Origin: Silurus meridionalis
Lineage: Eukaryota > Chordata > Actinopteri > Siluriformes > Siluridae
DNA: 64,000 nucleotides
Reading direction: 5' to 3'
Assembly (NCBI RefSeq): GCF_014805685.1
Contig: NC_060885.1
Span: 32,074,632 to 32,138,631, forward strand
Below, piece after piece: positions 1 through 10,165 of the stretch. The notes under the pieces are model-generated. The model saw only the letters and a program-made list of their open reading frames with translations, was not told the DNA's origin and searched no databases. A program made the position numbers and the translations under genes. The number at the start of each line of letters is the position of its first letter. The first letter of the stretch is position 1.

Positions 1-190
1 TGAATGTGAACACTGATTGCACCCCAGGCTTCCCAACACCCTTGTGGCTGAATGAATCTTTACAAATCTCCACAAGCACACGGTGAAATCTAGTGGAACA
101 TCTCTGCAGAAGAGTGGATGCAATTATATCAGCGACTGTGGAATGGATTACATACAACTCTTATGATCAGGTGTCTAGAAATGTCACTTT
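1..190 (+). mobile_element. Tc1-family transposase 3' relic, copy 1
   Basis: This is the decayed 3' end of a Tc1-like transposase. It carries the stretch 'GAATGTGAACACTGATTGCA' and then 'TCTAGTGGAACATC' and 'CAGAAGAGTGGA', which align with the part of Tc1 transposases coding for the C-terminal LPRRVE-type segment. A 'ATCAGGTGTCTAGAAAT' remnant near 170-186 resembles the terminal inverted repeat. The upstream part lies outside the window. The same family recurs at 3270, 15993, 25542, 29031, 34800, 37375, 39640 and 49605. Assignment rests on recalled family sequence and shared internal motifs; non-functional. Confidence 0.6.
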
Positions 191-849
191 CCGTCTAGAT
201 TATACTGAAGAACATGTTCATCGTTGCACTATTGTATATTGCAGCCATATTTATTCTCAATATACTGCATCATACAGACATTCATATATGTACATCATTT
301 TTTGTTATCATCCAAATAAATCAGTGTTGGACAGTAGTGAAGTAAATGTAATTCGTTACTGTTCTTAAGTAGCTTTTGGAAGTATTTCCGTCTGGGGAGA
401 CTTTAACTTCACATTTCAAAGTCAAATATCCTCCTTTTTTACTCAAAAACATTTTGCAGAATCAGTCGATCCTTTTTATATATGGAGATAAAAACGTAAC
501 TGGTGAAACACGCAGCGAGTCACCAATCAGGGTCGAGCTCTGTTTTGTATTGATTGGCGCTCGGTGTATCTACTGATCCCCAACATACAGTTCAGCATCA
601 GTTCAACAGCAAGGAATATCATTCTACTAATAGATCAGTGTGTTGAGAGTCACATTCGAGTCTTTTTACACAACTGGAGTTAATTCTCAAAAATGACAAA
701 AATAATCACAGGAACATTATAGCCATAATAAATGATAGTAATTTGGATACTTAAGTACATTTGAAGGCAAATACTTTTGTACTTTAACTCTTCAAGTGAA
801 AGTTTAAAGGGACACTTTTATTTTTACGGGACTCATATTTTATCTCTAC
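191..849. other. Unassigned AT-rich sequence
   Basis: Low-complexity AT-rich DNA. Short open frames cross it on the plus strand, but they have no recognisable domain, no codon bias that I can see and no initiation context. I see no repeat or gene here. Confidence 0.4.
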
Positions 850-1116
850 TTTAACTACATGGTTAGGGAAGTTCGTCCATCGCTGCTGATCCACAGCACA
901 AGAGTTACGCAGTTATACTACATATATATATCATAACTTATTACCTACTGCACCTTTTGTACACAAATCACACATTTCCCCCTGTACATATGGACCCTAA
1001 CTTTTATTTACCACATTGTTATTAATTGTAAATAGGTTAATTATGCACGTCTGGTTCATTGTCTCTGCACTAGGTACTTTGTACAATGACAATAAAGTTG
1101 AATCTAATTTAATCTA
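850..1116 (+). mobile_element. LINE 3'-tail-like sequence
   Basis: The segment ends in 'ACAATGACAATAAAGTTGAA' followed by a TCTAATTTAATCT run, which is the typical 3' terminus of fish L2/CR1-type LINEs: short tandem repeats instead of poly(A). The preceding AT-rich stretch, with 'CATTGTCTCTGCACTAGGTA', fits a 3' untranslated region. No reverse-transcriptase coding sequence is present, so this is a 5'-truncated copy. The clade is inferred from the tail only. Confidence 0.5.
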
Positions 1117-2102
1117 AGGTTCCTTTTTAAAAAAACACATTAAATACACTTCCCAAAACAGTAATTATGCTTCATCACATCTGAATTTAGTTTTATCGCT
1201 TTGTGTGCATTCATCCTACTAGTTTTTAGCCGTTGCTATAGAAACCGATAAACCTTTGTATTTGTATTGCAGCTGGAAATTCTGTCTGACCTGCTGTTAG
1301 GGAAAACGAATCCCCAATGACCAATCAGTACTCTGTATCGCTGTATGACTTTGTGAGAATTACTGGTTTTACTATGACGGTCTGGATGCTGGTCTTTAAA
1401 ATAATCAATGGGGTTTTAGCAATGGGCAGTTATCACACGGGACAGAAGTAGTAAAGCGGTGGAGAAAGGAAGACATGCACAATAGATCTCTTGGACATTT
1501 TTTAGTCAACATTACCAAGACCTGTGCACTATAGGTGTGAGAACTGTGGTCGCTTTCAAAAGGGATCGCTGGTGATTTTAAGCGTATTTCGTCTTTTTAT
1601 TACTGAGAAAAAAAACAATGTTCATGGAGCAACCAAAAATTCCATGAAACTGACCAGTGAAATGTCATAAAGGCCAGATGTGGAAAGAGTCATCCAATAA
1701 TCTACTCATGTCAAATTGATGTTACTTCAATGAAATTTTACTTAATAACAAGTTACAGGTCTAAATAAAAAAAAAATTTTTTAAATGACACTGGGGGGTG
1801 GGGTGGGGGATTTAAGTGAAGTTCAAAAAAGAACAAAGAGATATAAATCTCAAACTAGTTGTTTTTAAATAAAGGAACATTTTTACCAACAAAAAATCAA
1901 AAAAAAAAAAACAAGTCTATGACTTGAGTCTAATGTTAGACTAATTATGCACTTTCACAGCAAAAAAATTGTTATAATGTCATTTATGAAAATAAGAGAA
2001 ATCACTAAAAAATGCAGATTCAGAATTAAGGAAATGAGCGCACGCATTAAACAACTTTCTTTTCGACACCATTTCGCTTTCAACCGTACCTGTTTTGTCC
2101 AG
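1117..2102. other. Unassigned sequence with a G-rich run
   Basis: No gene or known repeat recognised. A G-rich run at about 1793-1810 (G6, G4 and G5 tracts separated by single T) is a weak quadruplex candidate with only three tracts. Otherwise the region is AT-rich with several poly(A) runs. Confidence 0.35.
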
Positions 2103-2103
2103 T

Positions 2104-2159
<56 letters not shown>

Positions 2160-2160
2160 T
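2103..2160. repeat. (TTTC)n microsatellite
   Basis: About 14 uninterrupted TTTC units. It creates an artificial open frame reading FLSF repeats. Confidence 0.95.
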
Positions 2161-3269
2161 AACGCGTTTGTCCTTTCCGTCCATCAATTAATCAATATCC
2201 GGGGCAAAATTTTGTTCTTTTTGCGTTATTTTTATTGGTAGTTTTTTTACTCAGTAAAAAAATGCGATTAAAAAATATGATTAAAAAAATGCAGTTAAGT
2301 AAACTTTAAACAAACTTCAAACAAACTTCAAACAGAACAAACTAAAGTAAAATTACAGATTTAAAAAACTACTTTAAAAAGTGGAAGTAGAAAAAAAAAC
2401 TACTCAATTACAATAATGCGACTTTAAATGCTCATTTCAGGGTAAATGTAATTTAGTTGACTGGACTAAGACCTACCAAGAACCACCCCCCCGACACACA
2501 CTCTCACACACAAACTTGTGTAAACAGGTCCCGTGCAGTCCACTGAGAGAGCTGCCGTGACTCTTTGAAACTCGGATCCAGAAGCCAAGCGATAAAACAC
2601 ATCAAAGCCGGCTACTTGATCTGGCCTTGTGGAGTTTGCAGGGTTGTGTAAACGAAAGGCAAGGCCACAAGAGAGACAGAGGAGACAGAGCTTCACCATA
2701 GTATGAAGACCACCATGGAAGATTCCACCTTCTGATTTGAAACCCCTGTGATTCTCCCCCGTGATTTTCTTCCGTCCTAAGCTACATCTTTCACAAGGAT
2801 CTGAGGGATTCACATTTTTTCTGCTATACTTCTATATCAAGTGGGAACACGTCTGATTTGATTGAAAAGGGCTGGTGATTTCCATTGAGTCCAACGTGCA
2901 CAGTGGAGGAAACCGAAATATGACAAGCAAACAAATATGTATTTCACTTGATTTCATCATCTAAACATCCTGTTTTAAATTTTCAACCTACATTAAGGGG
3001 AAAAAGAATAATAAAAGAAAAAGGGAATAAAATGGGGTAACAAGGCGTAGAATAGCGCATGGAAAATGCCTTCAAAGCTCAATAAAATGGTGACTCTTCT
3101 TCAAGTCTTCTTTTATACCTAAGCACATGGCAGCTCTAGCTAATCCACTTCTCATGCTTTCGCTCTCCACCATGAATCAGGAGAACCTTAAACCTTTGGA
3201 GGGATAATCAGAGGGTGAGGCAACAACGCTACCAACTATTCTAGTTCCTAGTTAATTATCCTGATACTC
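2161..3269. other. Unassigned sequence
   Basis: AT-rich to mixed sequence with no recognised repeat. A minus-strand open frame at 2466-2813 (115 codons) has no recognisable domain and I do not consider it a gene. Confidence 0.35.
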
Positions 3270-3540
3270 TATACGCTACCAAAGTATTGGGACACCTGAC
3301 TTTTCCAGACATACTTGCTTCTTCTGCAGACGCTTACCTCCAACTCAGAGGCACACAATTGTTTCTTTGGATGTGGTAGCATTAAATTTTCCTTTTATTT
3401 GAAGTTAGAGACCCAAAGCTTTTCCAGCAATTAAAATGCCTCTGTTTAAAGCGTCTATAAAGATATGAGGAAGATCCTCCTGCTATAGCACTCCAAGACT
3501 ATAGAACATGAAAGAATGTAAACATTGACTGCACCCCCAT
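3270..3540 (+). mobile_element. Tc1-family deletion derivative, copy 2
   Basis: It starts with a terminal-repeat-like 'CAAAGTATTGGGACACCTGA' at about 3283 and continues into transposase-derived sequence: 'GGCACACAATTGTTTCTTTG', then 'GAGACCCAAAGC', then 'CTCCTGCTATAGCACTC' and 'GAATGTAAACATTGACTGCA'. The order matches the other copies of this family in the window. The middle of the transposase, with its catalytic residues, is absent and the frame is broken. The 3' end is lost near 3540. Confidence 0.6.
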
Positions 3541-3662
3541 ATATTAATCATGAAATAATTAATACTTTTATTAATATTAATATACATTATGCAATAATAT
3601 TAAGATTGCTATTAATATACACCTTGAATATATTACATGGTCAGAAGTTCTTCATGCAGATT

Positions 3663-3664
<2 letters not shown>

Positions 3665-3706
<42 letters not shown>

Positions 3707-3714
3707 ACACACAC
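3665..3714. repeat. (CA)n microsatellite
   Basis: An AC dinucleotide run with a single AG interruption near 3702. Confidence 0.95.
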
Positions 3715-3864
3715 TCAAGCCCAGAGAATCCCATCTTGGTTATTTTTAATCCCATGCCGTTTCCATTATAACTCGTCAATTTCGAGGTTTTTATTCCCTC
3801 GAGTGGACGAAACAAATGGCCAATGAGTCACGCTGTATTTTTATTATTTTTTTTTGACCGAAGC

Positions 3865-4110
3865 TCAAAGGAACGAGAAGAGAAATTGGCTTTGTGTTTT
3901 GCCTGGCCTAAAAGCAGCAGCCTTCATTTGAAAGGCTTTATCATTTTAATGATTAAGCTCCCTGGCGACAGACAAATTAAAGCCACGTCTTGGGAAACAT
4001 AATGAATATAAATCTTATTAAAAGGACTTATTTAAGTGAGAGGCTTTGCGATTTCTTCAGCTTGGATTCCTTATACAAATATTTTAGATCGTTTTTAGAT
4101 CAACACTACG
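3865..4110. other. Candidate conserved non-coding element
   Basis: This block is free of repeats and of open frames, with balanced composition and homeodomain-type cores such as 'CATTTTAATGATTAAGC' (about 3941-3960) and 'GACAAATTAAAGCC' (about 3970-3985), followed by 'AATGAATATAAATC'. Such stretches in vertebrate gene deserts are often enhancers. I infer this from appearance only; no alignment was possible. Confidence 0.3.
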
Positions 4111-4530
4111 TGATATTAGCGTGGAAGAAAACATAGATCTGGAGGTTGTGAAATCCGTCTTCTTGCTTTCCACGTTCCAGTACTGTGCTTTCCTGTTCCT
4201 GTGTCTCTGCCTCTTCTCTCTGTACCTTTCATTTCTCTCCATTCTCCCCCCCCCCTCCTTTTTTTCGTTTTGTCATGCTCCCTTTTTCACTCTGTCTACA
4301 AATCCCATGGCATCGCAGAGCGCTTTGTTTACTCAGTGGGGTTTAGAGAGAGACGTAGATGATAACAAAGTGTGTGAGAGGAGAGGATTAGGGCCGGTAT
4401 GCTGGGGAATGGTCCCTGAGTGCAGTCACTCATCACACACATAGAGGTGGTGTACATGTCTTAGAAGGGCCTCGGGGACACATGTGTGGATGTTTGTGTG
4501 TGTGTGTTTACAGTGTAAAGTATAGGACAT
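4111..4530. other. Unassigned pyrimidine-rich sequence
   Basis: CT-rich sequence with no recognised repeat or gene. The plus-strand open frame at 4121-4444 encodes a serine/leucine/phenylalanine-rich string that reflects the pyrimidine bias. Confidence 0.35.
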
Positions 4531-4542
4531 TAATATATATAT

Positions 4543-4635
4543 ATATATTAGGGATGGTCAGATTTAGAAAGTCGCATCGGTGTGTCAGCATAAAAGTTAA
4601 CAACATGATGCATCAATTTAAAAAAGTGTGCCTGC

Positions 4636-4706
<71 letters not shown>

Positions 4707-5035
4707 TTAGTAGATGCGCTATACTTTCATCATTTTTATCAAACAAAGTAAGCAAAATTTGTGACCGATATTTTCTATGTACAGTAGATCGATTTCTCTT
4801 CGCTAAACGTCTTCTGCTGCTATGTGAATATGACGTTTCGGAGAACGAGGCGTGTCCTGAGAGTCACACATTGTATGATACAGATTAACATGGCAGAGGT
4901 AGAGCCGCATCCTCCTGCAGACGGAACAGGAAAAGAACGTCTGGTGTTAATTAATGTTTTTTTCACACAATGCATTGAAATGTCAAAGTAGGATTGATTT
5001 TTTTTTTTTTTTGAACAACTCATGAGAGCTGTGTG
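4543..5035 (+). mobile_element. hAT-like (ZBED-type) element 5' segment, copy 1
   Basis: Shares two blocks with 26845-27300 and 52965-53340: a left part ('CAGCATAAAAGTTAA … GATGCAT') and a right part ('GAGGCGTGTCCTGAGAGTCACA' style, here about 4847-4868, then 'ACATGGCAGAGGTAGAGC'). The right part contains an ATG at about 4889 opening the frame MAEVEPHPPADGTGKERLV, which resembles the start of fish hAT/ZBED transposases. A 65-bp AT array interrupts the copy at 4638-4702. The frame soon stops. The hAT assignment is inference from recall; the three-copy family is seen directly. Confidence 0.5.
4638..4702. repeat. (AT)n microsatellite
   Basis: About 32 AT units lying inside a hAT-like repeat copy. 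A separate short perfect AT palindrome sits at 4531-4550. Confidence 0.95.
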
Positions 5036-5830
5036 CATGTCTGGGGTTCTTATATCATCGTGTTTGAGTAGGGAAATTTATTTTTTTTTATAATATTTGG
5101 ATGAAAAACCCCTAGATGGAGCTCACAGAGTCAGACTAGATGTTACTGGTTGGCCAAAGGGCACATTGCCCAATCCTTTGCTCAGGTGCCAAGCCGATGT
5201 CACAAACAATAATGGCTCCTTCACTGCCTTCGTGCCTCTTTTCTCATCTTGCATCCCCTTCATCCATCTTCTAGGGCACACAGCAAACAAGATAATAGAG
5301 TAAGCAAAGGATGAGTGTGTGTGTCTCTTCAGTAGGAGTGAGCTTCAAGAAGTAAACATGGCAAAAGATAAACGTGGGTGAAAAGATTTCGAATATATTG
5401 ACTAACTGGAGATACTTTTTCCATATGCAGCTTGGAGGAAAGTGTTTGTTATCTGAACCGATTTAATATAAAACAAAAACCACATTTACACTATACATGA
5501 TTAAATAATGACATTCTTTGTGACATTTAGCTCATTCTGATAATTGCCTGCTTTTCATTCCTCGACCTGCTAATTAGATTCATCAGGCTTTTATTGATCA
5601 GATTTCCAAAATCTGCTTAAACTCTACCTAATGGTTTGCAGACCCGCTAAGGCTAATTTCCACCCAGATAACAATCCAGCTCAATAGTTTCGAAAAACAC
5701 AAGTACAAACCAATCAGCGAAACCATCTTATTAGTCACTTGGGGCCATTTTGTTTTCTCACTTCTTTCCAAACAAAATCAGATCCAGATGTGCACATGGA
5801 TTCTAAGACTTGATGTCTGACAGATATATA
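5036..5830. other. Unassigned sequence
   Basis: Mixed sequence without a recognised repeat. The part at about 5100-5300 is less AT-rich than its surroundings. No gene is supported. Confidence 0.35.
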
Positions 5831-5832
5831 TA

Positions 5833-6383
5833 CAGTACAGACCAAAAGTTTGGACACACCTTCTCATTCAAAGAGTTTTCTTTATTTTCATGACTAGGAA
5901 AATTGTAGAGTCACACTGAAGGCATCAAGGGCTATTTGACCAAGAAGGAGAGTGATGGGTTGCTGCGCCAGATGATCTGGCCTCCATAGTCACCGGACCT
6001 GAACCCAATCGAGATGGTTTAGGGGTGAGCTGGACCGCAGAGTGAAGGCAAAAGGGCCAACAAGTGCCAAGCATCTCTCGGGGAACTCCTTCAAGACTGT
6101 TGGAAGACCATTTCAGGTGACTACCTCTTGAAGCTCATCAAGAGAATGCCAAGAGTGTGCAAAGCAGTAATCAAAGCAAAAGGTGGCTACTTTGAAGAAC
6201 CTAGAATATGACATTTTTCAGTTGTTTCACACTTTTTTGTTATGTATATAATTGCATATATAATTCCACGTGTGTTAATTCATAGTTTTGATGCCTTCAG
6301 TGTGAATCTACAATTTTCATAGTCATGAAAATAAAGAAAACTCTTTGAATGAGAAGGTGTGTCCAAACTTTTGGTCTGTACTG
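5833..6383 (+). mobile_element. Tc1-like deletion derivative with intact terminal repeats
   Basis: A complete short Tc1-like element. Its terminal inverted repeats, 5833-5928 and 6288-6383, are 96 bp each and differ at only two positions. They begin 'CAGTACAGACCAAAAGTTTG'. TA target duplications flank it at 5831-5832 and 6384-6385. Between the repeats is the 3' part of a transposase, read on the plus strand from about 5970: W-P-P-stop-S-P-D-L-N-P-I-E, where the final E is the last catalytic residue of the DDE triad, through to 'KAKGGYFEEPRI' and a stop near 6210. The frame has in-frame stops and the first two catalytic aspartates are deleted, so it cannot encode a working enzyme. Length is about one third of a full Tc1. 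Confidence 0.92.
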
Positions 6384-6385
6384 TA

Positions 6386-6457
6386 TTTAATTCACTTTAT
6401 TTGTAGAGCGCTTTTAACAATGGACATTTTGTCAAAGCAGCTTTACACATATATAGA
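6386..6457 (+). repeat. Dispersed repeat A fragment ('AGCGCTTTT…AAAGCAG' module)
   Basis: The stretch 'TAGAGCGCTTTTAACAATGG' followed by 'GTCAAAGCAGCTTTACA' matches modules at 8248-8885, 10050-10165, 13490-13983 and 31735-31800. It abuts the 3' end of the Tc1 element. This is a family widespread in fish genomes by my recollection; its class is not clear to me. Confidence 0.6.
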
Positions 6458-6709
6458 GGTAGTAAAAGAACGTTCTTCCTCATTCCATCAAATCTTCCTC
6501 GAGTGCTAAATTCTATTGTAAGGCAAGTTTGGCTTTTTGATGATGATCTAATAAACGAACGCATTCCAGTTGACCAAGACGGCTTTCGTTTGAATGGAAA
6601 TTATTTCGAGCTGTGGCTTTAGAATCGAGCACGGCCACGGGCAAAAACGGGAAGTGGAGCACTTGGATGTACTCGTATTCCTTTTCCTGGAGAGTATTCC
6701 TGCTTACTC

Positions 6710-6773
<64 letters not shown>

Positions 6774-7672
6774 CACTACTGGTACGTCAGTTCAAATATA
6801 TTTTCCATTAGCTGTTAGCGGCAGGTGCGAGATAACAGTAAACAAATCATTGGCTCGCAACAGATAAATAGAAATGTGTAGCATGTAATCACGCACTGGA
6901 CAAATGTACATACAGAGTACAAGCAAACACTGGGGCAGAGGCTGAATCGCTTTCAGCAAAGAGCAGCGAGTGCGGCTAAAAAGAAATTAGGCCACGGTAT
7001 ATCGTCAGCGTTTATTGAACAAATGACTCGTGTCCGGGGAATACTTCATTACCGGGATTATGGATCGTTTCCTGTTGGTAAGTGCTCGGGGAAAACAAAT
7101 GTGAAGCCACACTAGGGGTTTTCCCCCCTTTGGAAGAATGTGGAGCTCGAGAGTTTAAGACTGGAAGTTCAGCTGAATTTTCATTAGCTGGGATACTTCC
7201 TGTTTATTTGTTTATTTATTTATTAAAGAAAAAAAAAATTTATTCAGCATTTTAGATTTGCAGAGTTAAAGGAGTGAACGCGTTTAATGAATGTGACACG
7301 TGACCCGACTTGTCCATCTTATCTCACCTTGTGCAAGTGGAGATTCACGGTTGCAGAGTGATTTATGGATGGAGACAAAAAATGATAAATTATTCATCAT
7401 TTTGAAGAAAAAAACGTGAGGAAACGCCGAGCTTCTGACAGGTTCGGAGAGGTTCGCAAACACGCGACGGCAGGTTTCCTCACCGGTCTGGTAACCTTGT
7501 GTAACAGAGCTCGAGAGGATTTGCTTCCTGACCATCATGTATATGGACTTTAAGAAGCCACATGACATGGATAGAAGAAGATCCAAAAGCAACCTGAAGG
7601 GAAAGAAGGAGGAGGGAAACACTATTCCCCACTCTTTTTGGAAGGGAAATAAAGCAAGAGCATTACTGAGAA
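6458..7672. other. Unassigned sequence
   Basis: Apart from the GA array at 6712-6770, I recognise nothing. The minus-strand open frame at 7284-7733 (149 codons) runs into the hAT-like element that follows, has no domain I know, and is not called as a gene. Confidence 0.35.
6712..6770. repeat. (GAAA)/(GA)n microsatellite
   Basis: Short GAAA units lead into about 24 GA units. The open frames across it read RERE strings and are artefacts. Confidence 0.95.
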
Positions 7673-8109
7673 CTAGGGTTGCAAAGGGGTGGAAAATTTC
7701 CAGAAAATTTCCAGAATTTTGGACATATTCCAAGTTGAAATCTTACCAAGAATTTATGGGAATTGATGGGAATTAATTAGTAATTTTGGGGAATTTATAT
7801 AAACTATCATCTACAAACAAATATAAACATTTTGTTTGGCCATAAGCTCACATGCATGCAAGTAATATAGATTTCAAAACATTTCAAGACAATTTTGACA
7901 TTTTGATTTGATTTTGATTTTGTTGTTTGTATAATTTTGTTGCACGAGCAGGTAGAAATTCAACTGAAATTGCATTAAATCTGGTTGTTTAACGAAAATG
8001 ATCCTGCAAGATTTTTTCCAACTACATTTACGTTCCCTGTTATTGGCTAACATGCAATTTTGTAAATTCCCAGTTTATTTCAATTCATTCCCAGAATTTT
8101 GCAACTCTA
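7673..8109. mobile_element. hAT-like non-autonomous element
   Basis: The left end 'CTAGGGTTGCAAAGGGG' and the right end 'GAATTTTGCAACTCTAC' form imperfect terminal inverted repeats, and both ends carry 'AATTCCAG/TTTCCAGAAAATTTCC'-type subterminal repeats. A decayed direct duplication (ACTGAGAA against ACTGATTG) may be the 8-bp target site typical of hAT. The 437-bp interior has no coding capacity. Family inferred from the end sequence. Confidence 0.55.
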
Positions 8110-8247
8110 CTGATTGCTTTGATGGTGGGCAGAGACTCAGAGTTTCAGTTTACCCTTAAAGTGATGAACGAGGTTGAGGTCAGGACATCCGCCTTCTTCC
8201 ACCATGTCTTCCTTACCATGTCCATACCAGCCTTGGCAAACCGTTTC

Positions 8248-8885
8248 AAAAGTTTCAAAGTTTATTTCTTTAGCGCGTTTTTCACAATAGACAATGTCTC
8301 GAAGCAGTTTTTTGGAACGTACGAATTATAGAACAAAACTCACTTATATTTTAATGTGTGTATTTGGCAAGGAAAAACTCCATCAGATAGTATGAGGAAG
8401 AAACCTTGAGAGGAACCTGACTCTATGATATTTCTCACTCCTGGTGTGACTATAAATCATTAAAAAACAAAGGCAGGAGAGTGAGAAATATCATGAGCAC
8501 CAAAGTGTGTGATTATGGAAATGTACAAATTTTTTTTTTACGTATTTATTGTCGTTGCCCCAACATTTCAAAGTGATAAACAAACGGCAGGCAGAAATGA
8601 TGCAGCTTAAAGCGTCTTGGGCTTGGGTGTGCAGTACAGGGTTGAAACGTGTGGATGAGCATCTGTTGGGAAACGATTGAAAATTTTCAAATTTATCTGG
8701 ATTAGTACAGACCCAGCCTATGAATGTCCTTTTTACTGTCTCATACAGTCAGTTGGAGTTGTTGTGGGACCAGGAGCTTCTGAGCAACTCATAAATTAGC
8801 TCAACATCTGAGATATTAAATTATAAATTCAACACCAACTCCTCCATGTCAGAACTTTGGAATGTTCATTGATGGAGAAACAGCA
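8248..8885 (+). repeat. Dispersed repeat A, long copy
   Basis: Starts with 'TTTATTTCTTTAGCGCG', then 'AATGTCTCGAAGCAGTTTT', then 'GGCAAGGAAAAACTCC' and 'GAGGAAGAAACCTTGAGAGG'. It ends with 'TGAGCAACTCATAAATTAGC' and 'CAGAACTTTGGAATGTTC'. The same modules appear in reverse order and on the opposite strand at 13490-13983, so the two copies together define an element of roughly 500-640 bp. No coding capacity; probably non-autonomous. Confidence 0.65.
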
Positions 8886-10049
8886 TGTGCAGAATGTAAT
8901 TTGAGTTGTGATTAAGAGGCTGTTTATCCTCAAAGTCTAATATTTGAATTCTTCATTCTTCATTCTTCTCTTTGAAGGTCTGAAATCCTCATGAGGTGGG
9001 ACACTACTGATGTTGAAGCTCGCATTTTACACAAGTTTGAGTCCCTTAGCTCCTCTGACTGGAAATTCTGATGCTAAATACATTGAAACACAAACAATTT
9101 CCATTTACTAAACAACTTTCGGTGTGTTTTGGAGCGATCGGGTTGCCAGAACCACACGATTTTCCCTTTTTCGAATACATGAAATGAAAAGGAAGCAGAA
9201 ATCAGTAATCGAATGAACCCGCTCATCATTTGTACCCTGAGATGTCCTTTATAAAGGGATTTCTTCACGAAACGTGCTTTTTTGACGTGATTAAGGCGAA
9301 AACTGGTGCAAAGTAGACCAGTGTTCATCTCCTCATCATTAAACTGAGCCCGAAAGAAAGGGCTTGCAGCGTTTAACAGACGAATTTCGCTCTTTTCCCG
9401 ACATCACAACACGCCACTTCATCTAAATATAGAACGAACAAAAAGTCACTCGATAATGAATGGTGCGATCGTTCTCCATCAATTAGTCCATCCATCACTT
9501 CTGATTGGACTCGAGTGCGATTGTGCCGCCTGTTCTCACCTCCCTCTGGCAAAAGGACGTCACACGACACACAGCCGAGCCCTGTGGGTAAATCTGTCCC
9601 ATTAAAAACGAGCAGAGATTCACTTGGGCTTGATTTTTTTCCATTTCTGGGTGAAATGACCTTGGAGAGCTCTGTTAAATATACCTACATACAGTCACAC
9701 TCATCCTTTCCTTCGTTCCACCAAACTCCCACGTTTCTGAATGGCACAGCAACGGTTGAAGGATCATTCCATCATGTGGCAGGAGTTTAATGCAGTTCAT
9801 GTTCACAGCAAACTTCAGAGTGGGTCCATGAACCTTCACCATAAACTAATTATTGGTCTCGGAAATGCTGAATATTTCTGTTGATCCTCTGGGATTTCTT
9901 TTAGGAGTTTGCAAAAGGAAGGGAAGAAAAAATATCGTAAGCGAGCTGTGGATGGAAACACCATGTTAATGAGGGAAATCAGAGAAGACTGTTGAAGAAA
10001 TGAAGTGGGGACAGTAATGAATGGACATTCGCTGCCACGCTGATAAGTA
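8886..10049. other. Unassigned sequence, one mild enhancer-like patch
   Basis: No repeat or gene recognised. The part at about 9440-9560 ('CTCCATCAATTAGTCCATCC') is a weak candidate for conserved non-coding sequence. The small open frames overlap each other on both strands. Confidence 0.3.
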
Positions 10050-10165
10050 TGGGGGAAATCTGGTTCCTCTAAAGGTTTCTTCCTCATTCCATCTCAGGGA
10101 GGTTTTTCTTGCCACTCTTGCCACTGGCTCACTCATTGGCGACAAACTTACAATTATCAGGAACA
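10050..10165 (-). repeat. Dispersed repeat A fragment
   Basis: Contains 'CTGGTTCCTCTAAAGGTTTC', 'TTCCTCATTCCATCTCAGGG' and 'TTTTTCTTGCC', which is the middle module of repeat A in the same orientation as the 13490-13983 copy. Confidence 0.6.

Noticed and set aside
7284..7733. 149-codon minus-strand open frame
   Set aside because: Its upstream end lies in a hAT-like element and it has no recognisable domain.
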